The notes under the pieces were generated by a model, which did not search any database, was not told where the DNA came from, and saw nothing but the letters and a program-made list of their open reading frames with translations. DNA of 47,159 bases from an uncultured Oscillospiraceae bacterium. GTDB lineage: Bacteria; Bacillota; Clostridia; Oscillospirales; Acutalibacteraceae. The DNA lies in the NCBI GenBank assembly GCA_900548545.1, contig URKX01000016.1, forward strand, positions 1 through 47,159, read 5' to 3'. The position numbers were made by a program, and so were the translations under genes. This document shows positions 41,778 to 47,159 of the stretch, piece after piece (positions within the stretch are counted from its first letter, which is position 1; the number at the start of each line of letters is the position of its first letter).

Positions 41778-42896
41778 TCACTTCAGATTTTCCGGGTTCA
41801 GAGCTTGGAGCTCGTCCAGCACAAAGCGGCCGTCCTTGCGGATCACCACGCCGTCAAAAGCGATCTCTCCGCCGCCCCACTCGGGCGTCTGGATGAGCAC
41901 CAGATCCCAGTGTACCTTGGAACGATTGCCGTTTTCGCAGCCGGCGACGCAGTTTCCGGGAGTGAAATGGATGCTGCCCATGATCTTCTCGTCGAAGAGG
42001 GTCTCGTTCATGGGCTTGAGCACATAGGGGTTCACACCGATGGCGAACTCGCCGATGTAGCGGGCGCCGGGGTCCGTGTCCAAAATGGCGTTGAGGCGCT
42101 GGGTGTCGTTGGCGGTGGCCTTGACAATTTTGCCGTTCTCAAACTCCAGGCGGATGTTTTCAAAGCTGAAGCCATCCACCAGGGAAGGGGTATTATAAGT
42201 GATGTAGCCGTTTACCGAGTCAATGACCGGGGCGGAGTATACCTCGCCGTCCGGGATGTTGGCGTGGCCGTCGCATTTCACACCGCCGATGCCCTTGATG
42301 GAAAATGTAAGATCCGTGTCCTTGGCAGTGATACGGACCTTGTCAGTACGGTCCATCAGCTCCTTCAGGGGATCCATTGCCAGGCTCATCCTGGCGTAAT
42401 CCAGGGTGCACACGTCGAAGTAGAAGTCAGTAAACTCCTCCGTGGAACACTGGGCCGCCTGGGCCATGGCCGGTGTGGGATACCGCAGCACCACCCAGCG
42501 GGTGCCGGGGCAGCGGTCTTCCATGAGCAGCTTCATCTCATAGTGCTGGTTGTACAGGTCCACCTTTTCATAGGGCACGCCGTTTTCCTCATAGGCATTT
42601 TCCGGCAGGCGGATGCCGATGTAGCAGTCCATCTCGTGCATCCGGTCCGCTTCTAATCGGTAGAGCAGGTCCATCTGTTCCTCGGTGCAGCCCATCATCA
42701 GGGCACGGTCGAGATAGGGGTATTTGATGCTGAGAAATGGCTGGCCGCCAGCTGCGTAGACCTCGCGGATCAAGTCCGCCACAAAAGGAAGGTCAATGCC
42801 CCGAGTCTCAATCAGCACCTTTTCCCCTGGCTTCACGCCCAAGGAAAAGGTCACCAGGTTGTGGGCCAAACGGGTAGCCCGCTGATCTTTTGTCAT
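41778..42896 (-). CDS. Aminopeptidase, M29 (AmpS/PepS) family
   Basis: A 372-residue metal-dependent leucyl/general aminopeptidase. Conserved blocks are LGVKPGEKVLIETRGI near residue 20, the metal-binding IGEFAIGVNPY, and MNETLFDEKIMGSIHFTPGN with the following SKVHWDLV near 345. The closing EIAFDGVVIRKDGRFV is also typical. It has no signal peptide. The ribosome site is GAGGAGG. It stands second in the peptide operon, between an M24 peptidase and oppB, and should release amino acids from imported peptides. Confidence 0.92.
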   Translation of the reverse strand: MTKDQRATRLAHNLVTFSLGVKPGEKVLIETRGIDLPFVADLIREVYAAGGQPFLSIKYPYLDRALMMGCTEEQMDLLYRLEADRMHEMDCYIGIRLPENAYEENGVPYEKVDLYNQHYEMKLLMEDRCPGTRWVVLRYPTPAMAQAAQCSTEEFTDFYFDVCTLDYARMSLAMDPLKELMDRTDKVRITAKDTDLTFSIKGIGGVKCDGHANIPDGEVYSAPVIDSVNGYITYNTPSLVDGFSFENIRLEFENGKIVKATANDTQRLNAILDTDPGARYIGEFAIGVNPYVLKPMNETLFDEKIMGSIHFTPGNCVAGCENGNRSKVHWDLVLIQTPEWGGGEIAFDGVVIRKDGRFVLDELQALNPENLK

Positions 42897-42908
42897 AAAA
42901 ATTCCTCC

Positions 42909-44159
42909 TCACCCAATGGCAATAATTTTTTTCCGGTCCCCATCCATAAAGCTGGTGTCACCGCCGGAATAGGCGATGGTTTCCTCCAGCATAAAGCACA
43001 CGTCCTGGCCGCCCCACTCGGGCACAGCCTCGGTGATGTTCAGCTCCAGGGCGTAGCAGGTGTTGTTGTGGAGCTTTAGCTCCCCGTGCAGAGGGACAAA
43101 GCCCTGGTTGTCATACATACCTATGCTGGGGCCCGCACCGTGGCCATAGTTGCCAATGGGATGGCTGTACAGCATGGGGCGGATCCCTTCTTTTTTCGCC
43201 TGTTCCACCGCGGCGAAGAAGATCTCGTTCCCTGTGCGGCCCTCTACAAAGTTCTCCCGCACGATATCCTGGAAGCGGTTACCCCGGGCAAAACCGGCCA
43301 TAATGCCGGCGGGGATCTCCGTTTCCCCGTCCTTCAGCACATAGGCCAGGCGCTGGCTGTCGGTATACAGGTTCAGGTAAGAAAGGCCCATGTCCGTGTG
43401 GAGCAGGTCGCCTTTCTCAATCACCACGCCGCTCATGCGCTGGTCAGAGCTTCCTGCCCGCTGCAAGTCCACATCGGGGGCAAACCAAGCGTCCAGCCCC
43501 ATGTCGTTGATGCGCTGCATGATGTAATACTCCACATCGGTGGTGGTGGTGACGCCGGGGGTAATTACGTCGGTGGAGTAAGCCTCCCGCAGCACATCCA
43601 TGGCGATGCGGTAAATAGAGGGGTAAAGCTCCAGTTCCCGGCGGGTGCGGGTCTCCAGCCAGCGGATGGCAATGGAGTCGTCTGCTACCAGACGGTCGCC
43701 CAGCCGGGCATAGAGGTTGTCCCACAGCTTTTTGCTCAGGCCGTCGGCCTGGGCGCAGTCCTCAGAGATGTTCACCGCCACTTTTTTGGGGGAGCGTTCC
43801 TCCACCACCTTGACGATGGCATCGTACTGGTCCTGGGTGCTGGGGTCATAGGCCTGCTTGTAGAAGGGGGCCAGCCGGGGGTTGGGCCGGGAAAGGCTGA
43901 GGGCCTCATATTCCCCGCGGCTGTCCAGGGAGAAGATAAAGCAGCTGGTGCGGGAAGCGTTTTTCACCAGCTGGGGGGTCAACGTCTTGAATACAGGATC
44001 TTCGTTGTATTCCCGGCAGATGACCAGCCACATATCCACGCCGCACTCTTTCAGCAGCTGGGGCATCAGCTCCTCCAGGCGGTTTTTCAGGATCTCGTCA
44101 CACAAGGCATACTGGTCGCGGATGGACAGGATATCGTTTTCTTTGGTCAGCAGATACAT
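42909..44159 (-). CDS. M24-family metallopeptidase (Xaa-Pro peptidase-like), divergent from PepP
   Basis: A 416-residue protein. The N-terminal creatinase-like domain is followed by an M24 domain. Visible candidate ligands are Asp residues in LHTDMGLSYLNLYTDSQRL, His in YGHGAGPSIG, and Glu in YALELNI and FMLEETI. The spacing differs from PepP; for example the second Asp sits in a TDSQR context. It is therefore a separate subfamily and may have another substrate. The start at 44159 has AAAGGAG; an extension to 44231 is not conserved. It is the first gene of the peptide operon and lies behind a near-consensus promoter and a 149-nt leader. Confidence 0.85.
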   Translation of the reverse strand: MYLLTKENDILSIRDQYALCDEILKNRLEELMPQLLKECGVDMWLVICREYNEDPVFKTLTPQLVKNASRTSCFIFSLDSRGEYEALSLSRPNPRLAPFYKQAYDPSTQDQYDAIVKVVEERSPKKVAVNISEDCAQADGLSKKLWDNLYARLGDRLVADDSIAIRWLETRTRRELELYPSIYRIAMDVLREAYSTDVITPGVTTTTDVEYYIMQRINDMGLDAWFAPDVDLQRAGSSDQRMSGVVIEKGDLLHTDMGLSYLNLYTDSQRLAYVLKDGETEIPAGIMAGFARGNRFQDIVRENFVEGRTGNEIFFAAVEQAKKEGIRPMLYSHPIGNYGHGAGPSIGMYDNQGFVPLHGELKLHNNTCYALELNITEAVPEWGGQDVCFMLEETIAYSGGDTSFMDGDRKKIIAIG

Positions 44160-44308
44160 TGGTTTGTTGATCTCCTTTCTTTGAGAGATATCTGGGGCCA
44201 AAAAAGAAAAAAATCCCCCACAATACGGCATCCGTCCTGCCGCATCACGGAGAATCTCCCCATTGAGACTGAATTACTTTCACGTTGTAAAGCGAAAGAG
44301 AACGCCTT
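44160..44308 (-). promoter_or_regulatory. Leader of the peptide operon
   Basis: A leader of about 149 nt. It contains an 8-bp hairpin, ATGCGGCA with TGCCGTAT around a 7-nt loop, and 9 nt later a run of seven T (minus strand). The distance between stem and T-run makes a simple terminator doubtful. No known riboswitch was recognised. Confidence 0.35.
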
Positions 44309-44314
44309 ATCAAC

Positions 44315-44343
44315 AGTATACCTATATAAGAATAAAATGTCAA
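44315..44343 (-). promoter_or_regulatory. Sigma-A promoter of the peptide operon
   Basis: On the minus strand TTGACA (44343-44338), 17-bp spacer, TATACT (44320-44315): nearly consensus. The AT-rich stretch 44344-44457 upstream may help as an UP element or hold regulator sites. Confidence 0.85.
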
Positions 44344-44457
44344 TCAAAACCCGTGTTCTTGCAAAAATTCGGGATTTTTCTTATATTATTTGATTAATAT
44401 CCATATTTTTTAAAAGATAAATCAAATAAAGATTCAATTTGAGAAAAAAGTCTTATC

Positions 44458-45087
44458 TCAGCTTTCCGCTTTCAGATAGCGGTAGACCGTTTTTTCCGAC
44501 ACGTGAAGCAGCTGCGAGACCTGGCTGACTTTGCCCTTGTAGTCAAACACGCCGTCCCGGCGCAGCTCGTACACCAGCTGGCGTTTTTCCTTCACGCTGA
44601 GCTGCTCTGGTTCCCGGCCGCTCAGGAAACGCTGGAAAATGGCCTCCATCCGTTCTTCTATGGTGCTGCCAGGATGGAAGGTCTCCTGCCGTTGCAGCTT
44701 GGCCGGGTCTAGGATCAGCGCCTGGCGCAGGATATCAATGCCTTGGAGCAGATGGTCCACCTCGATATTGACGCAGAGCAGCCCGGCCAGCTCTCCCTGA
44801 TCCTTGATGAAATAGGTGGAAGAGCGCAGCACCCGCTCTTGGGTGCCGCCCACATAGTTCACCACAAATGGCTCGGTGAGAAAGCGGCCGCTGCGAACCA
44901 GCTGGAGGGCGTAATCGGTCATGCCATTTCCCCGGTGCCGTCCCGTGATGCTGGGCTGGGTCACATAGATGATGGAGTGCTCCAGGTCCCGCACGTCATG
45001 GATCAGCACCTCACAGTGCCCACCATTCATTTTAGCGATAAAATCGGCCAGAGGGATATAACTGGAAAGCAGTTCCTCTCTTGTCAT
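44458..45087 (-). CDS. Transcriptional regulator, YheO-like PAS plus DauR-like helix-turn-helix
   Basis: A 209-residue DNA-binding protein. Residues 5-120 are a YheO-type PAS domain (YIPLADFIAKMNGGHCEVLI, then LAGLLCVNIEVDHLL). Residues 155-207 are a DauR-type C-terminal helix-turn-helix (RQLVYELRRDGVFDYKGKV, LLHVSEKTVYRYL). DauR controls D-arginine catabolism in Pseudomonas, and relatives often sit beside RidA or amino-acid genes. It is encoded 128 bp upstream of the peptide-operon promoter on the same strand, so it is the obvious candidate regulator of that operon; the ligand is unknown. Its ATG overlaps the MFS stop (ATGA). Confidence 0.88.
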   Translation of the reverse strand: MTREELLSSYIPLADFIAKMNGGHCEVLIHDVRDLEHSIIYVTQPSITGRHRGNGMTDYALQLVRSGRFLTEPFVVNYVGGTQERVLRSSTYFIKDQGELAGLLCVNIEVDHLLQGIDILRQALILDPAKLQRQETFHPGSTIEERMEAIFQRFLSGREPEQLSVKEKRQLVYELRRDGVFDYKGKVSQVSQLLHVSEKTVYRYLKAES

Positions 45088-46265
45088 GCCAGGTTCCTCC
45101 TATATTGCAGCATATTATAAAAGGCCACCAAAGCCGTTGCGAAAAAGATCGCCGCGCAGACCCACATGGGCAGCCGGGGGGCCACCTCATACAAAGCCCC
45201 TGCAAACAAGGCACCTGTGACCATGCTGGCCGCCCGCACGGAAGAGAACACCCCGGAAACCGTGCCGTTTTGGTCCCGCCACTGGCGGATGGCCAGCGCC
45301 TGCTGCAAGGGAAGGTACATGGAATTGCACAGGTAGAACACCATGTTCACCAGGATGTAGGGCCCTTCTTGGTCTATCCCGATTGAGGCCAGCAGGGTGG
45401 CACCTGCCATCAGGAAGATGACGGCAAGGGGCAGGTAGCAGGTGGTGCGCCGCTGGATCCACAGCCCGGCCGTCATGTTAAAGGTGATGCCCACCACCCC
45501 AATGGCTGCGTAGATGAAGCCGTTGTAAGAGGGGGGGAAGGAGAATTGGTCTTTCAGAAAGTAGTTGAAAGCGTTGTCATAGGCGGTGCTGGCAAAGCAG
45601 GCGAGAAAGACCCCGGCCAAAAACACCAGCATGGGTTTGGTGAAGTGTCCCTTTCCCCGGGAAAAGACAGAGAGGGGGTTCAAAGCCTGGGCAAAGGAGA
45701 CTTTCTTGGAAACATAGTGTTCCCCGTCCGCCAAAAGCAGCAAAACCCCCAGGGCGGTGGCGCAAAGGATCACGAACTGCCCCCAAAAGCTGGCTGCTAC
45801 GGACAGGTCCCCAAAAACGCCCCCGGCCAGGTAGCCGATGGCGGTCCCCGCGGAGGTGAGGGCGGCGGACACCGCCATGGCCCGGCCGCAGTGTTCTGGT
45901 GCGGCGGTGTCTGCCACATACGCCATAAAGCACACGGTCACGCCGCCGCTGAAAACGCCCGCGACCATCCGGGCCAAAAGGATCTGCCAGATCGTAGAGC
46001 CAAACAGGAACAGGATTTGGCCGGCGGCGTAGCCCAAGATCGTGATAAACAGGGTGCGGACCCGCCCCACCCTATCTCCCACCGCGCCCCAGAAAGGGCA
46101 AAATAGGAAATTGGTCAAAGACATTGCCGCAAACGCCGCGCCAAACATAAATTCCGGCATTTGCAGCTGCGTGAGGAACGTGGGGGTAACAGGGTGGACC
46201 ATGTTGGCAGCCACTACCTCCAAAAACATCAGCACAAAAAAACGAGCCAAAGAAGATCGTTTCAC
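45084..46265 (-). CDS. MFS transporter
   Basis: A 393-residue major facilitator with 12 predicted helices. The loop 2-3 motif A appears as GAVGDRVGRVRTLF near residue 60. Helix 5 has SAGTAIGYLAGGVFGDL. Such proteins export drugs or metabolites, or import sugars; the substrate cannot be read. I place the start at the GTG 46265 because AGGAGG lies 7 nt upstream; the longer frame has no such site and includes leader sequence. It forms an operon with the DauR-like regulator. A TTGACA at 46379-46374 (minus strand) is a possible -35, but the matching -10 is poor. Confidence 0.88.
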   Translation of the reverse strand: MKRSSLARFFVLMFLEVVAANMVHPVTPTFLTQLQMPEFMFGAAFAAMSLTNFLFCPFWGAVGDRVGRVRTLFITILGYAAGQILFLFGSTIWQILLARMVAGVFSGGVTVCFMAYVADTAAPEHCGRAMAVSAALTSAGTAIGYLAGGVFGDLSVAASFWGQFVILCATALGVLLLLADGEHYVSKKVSFAQALNPLSVFSRGKGHFTKPMLVFLAGVFLACFASTAYDNAFNYFLKDQFSFPPSYNGFIYAAIGVVGITFNMTAGLWIQRRTTCYLPLAVIFLMAGATLLASIGIDQEGPYILVNMVFYLCNSMYLPLQQALAIRQWRDQNGTVSGVFSSVRAASMVTGALFAGALYEVAPRLPMWVCAAIFFATALVAFYNMLQYRRNLA

Positions 46266-46278
46266 AAAGCAGCCTCCT

Positions 46279-46302
46279 AAAAAACCAGGGGATTTCTCCC
46301 CT
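46279..46302 (-). promoter_or_regulatory. Terminator-like hairpin directly before the MFS ribosome site
   Basis: On the minus strand AGGGGA-GAAA-TCCCCT forms a 6-bp stem with a GNRA tetraloop, followed by GG and six T. The AGGAGG ribosome site follows immediately. It could act as an attenuator. Confidence 0.5.
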
Positions 46303-46498
46303 TCCCGTAATCCCGCCAAACTCGTCCGAGATAAGGTATAACTATAAATAGGCTATCACTTTCACAGGGTGTTTGTCAATTTTTCTCTGGGGTTATTTTT
46401 TCGCTTTTTCCCTGCAAGGGCTCTTCCGGCACTGTTTTCCATCCGTCGCACGCCCCCGCGGCAGCGCAGGACCGCCTGCTTTTCACAGCCAGGACCGG

Positions 46499-46590
46499 AC
46501 GGGGGAGGACGGCAGGCTGGAGGTATCCAACAACCGTGCGGAATGAAGCATTAAGCTCTTGGTGATGGGCGGGAAACCATTCTCTACCGG
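46499..46590 (+). pseudogene. Relic of an IS66-type transposase C-terminus
   Basis: One plus-strand frame reads GEDGRLEVSNNRAE, stop (46544-46546), SIKLLVMGGKPFSTG. IS66 transposases have near their end the pattern DGRLEVSNNRAERSIKPFVMGRKN, so the match is clear. It carries an Arg-to-stop change (CGA to TGA) and decay after the VMG. Nothing recognisable of the upstream transposase is left. A second frame over 46560-46625 reads LGDGRETILYRDGERWFVEM and ends at a stop; I do not recognise it. Confidence 0.7.
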
Positions 46591-46721
46591 GACGGGGAGC
46601 GGTGGTTTGTGGAGATGAAGGCATAGGAGAGAATTTGGCTTGCTGTTAAGCATCCGTGTCTTAAACTGCTTAACAATTATCATATTAGATTCAAAATACT
46701 CACCGTATTCCAATTAAAATC

Positions 46722-46759
46722 AAAGCCCTTTCTGCCAGAATACTGACAGAAAGGGCTTT
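46722..46759 (-). terminator. Terminator of the DUF5071-like gene
   Basis: AAAGCCCTTTCTG and CAGAAAGGGCTTT form a 13-bp perfect stem with a 12-nt loop; the minus-strand tail is GATTTTAATT. The gap 46600-46721 shows no gene. Confidence 0.75.
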
Positions 46760-46840
46760 GTCATATCAAGTTTTTGGTACTGGCACTTCGTTCAATGCTT
46801 GGCTAGGTTGGACGTCCAAATTCTCCGCCAGGAACCGCTC

Positions 46841-47159
46841 TCAAGTTTGCTGCACCATTTTTAGATTTTCCATCCACACTTCATCTTCCAACGCTTTCGC
46901 GCAGGTATACGCTTGATTCCATAATACATCATAATAGCCATCTTGCTGATATCTCTGCAAACGTTCTACAATGCGAAAGGCACCTGGCCAATTCAAATCC
47001 CGTATCCACCTAAATAAAAGGAACAAATAGGGAGCCAACTCCGAATCGTCCTTTTCAGATACAATAAGTGCACAGTTATCCCACACATTTTTATTGTTCT
47101 TTTTATCACACGGCTGCAAAAACACATTGAAGGCTGTGACCTGCCGGGCAAGCCGCAAT
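46841..47159 (-). CDS. DUF5071-like protein, 5' end outside window
   Basis: About 106 codons of a soluble protein; the frame is open to the window edge, and a TTG there is probably an internal Leu. The segment APYLFLLFRWIRDLNWPGA followed by a helix and EDEVWMENL resembles the DUF5071 pattern, in which a helical repeat has a conserved 'W-x-x-D-x-NWP' core. Some such proteins are encoded near toxin or immunity genes. Base composition is visibly AT-richer than in the rest of the window, which together with the nearby IS66 relic points to acquired DNA. Confidence 0.5.
   Translation of the reverse strand, partial: LRLARQVTAFNVFLQPCDKKNNKNVWDNCALIVSEKDDSELAPYLFLLFRWIRDLNWPGAFRIVERLQRYQQDGYYDVLWNQAYTCAKALEDEVWMENLKMVQQT

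Noticed and set aside
44160..44308. T-box or other riboswitch in the leader of the peptide operon
   Set aside because: No T-box sequence, specifier stem or terminator with a matching antiterminator could be identified; only one simple hairpin is visible.
46376..46624. An 82-codon minus-strand frame right of the MFS gene
   Set aside because: It has no recognisable motif or ribosome site and overlaps the IS66 relic on the other strand.
1..47159. CRISPR arrays, tRNA or rRNA genes, complete prophage or intact insertion sequences
   Set aside because: None was seen: no regularly spaced repeats, no cloverleaf-like segments recognised by eye and no intact transposase or integrase frame. A dedicated tRNA scan was not possible here.

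Overview
The window looks like a chromosome segment from a GC-rich, strictly anaerobic gut Clostridium-class Firmicute, most likely Oscillospirales. The evidence is a fused pyruvate:ferredoxin oxidoreductase, a split transketolase, groESL behind a perfect CIRCE operator, Gram-positive type Shine-Dalgarno sites, lipoprotein-anchored ABC binding proteins and YesM/YesN-type signalling. Placement below class level is inference.

Layout. 1-1760 (minus): the 5' part of a GntP-family permease preceded by a chimeric ORF that joins the front of a CNNM/DUF21 membrane protein to the last ~75 residues of a four-carbon acid sugar kinase (OtnK/DUF1537). 1929-10700: central metabolism and housekeeping, with nifJ, a DUF3892 protein, transketolase N and C halves, a GNAT remnant and groES-groEL with a long structured leader. 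10748-24096: an oligosaccharide-use locus with a carboxylesterase, a domain-permuted GH3 beta-glucosidase, a YesN-type response regulator, an LplBC-type transporter with its binding lipoprotein, a YesM-type histidine kinase and two tandem esterases. None of the hydrolases has a visible signal peptide, so the model is import first, then deacylation and hydrolysis in the cytoplasm. Two of its promoters share a spaced motif that could be the regulator's site.

24366-32735: a second sugar locus headed by a LacI-repressor/PfkB-kinase fusion protein with two abutting palindromes behind its promoter. It is followed by an ABC binding protein, two permeases, an ADP-ribosylglycohydrolase-family enzyme with a C-terminal beta-rich extension, and a ribokinase. 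The simplest model is uptake of a ribosyl conjugate, intracellular cleavage and phosphorylation of ribose. I regard this as the best candidate for an undescribed system. Neither sugar transporter has its own ATPase gene here.

32736-33242 holds a broken gene that resembles Api92/YubB ferredoxin-like phage or plasmid proteins. 33243-44343 (minus) is a ten-gene peptide operon: two M24 peptidases, an M29 aminopeptidase, OppBCDF, an OppA-type lipoprotein, RidA and an aminotransferase, from a near-consensus promoter. Upstream are a DauR/YheO-type regulator and an MFS transporter (44458-46265). The right end carries an IS66 transposase relic and the 3' part of a DUF5071-like gene, so it looks like accessory DNA.

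All functions are read from sequence motifs and family knowledge; no database search was run.
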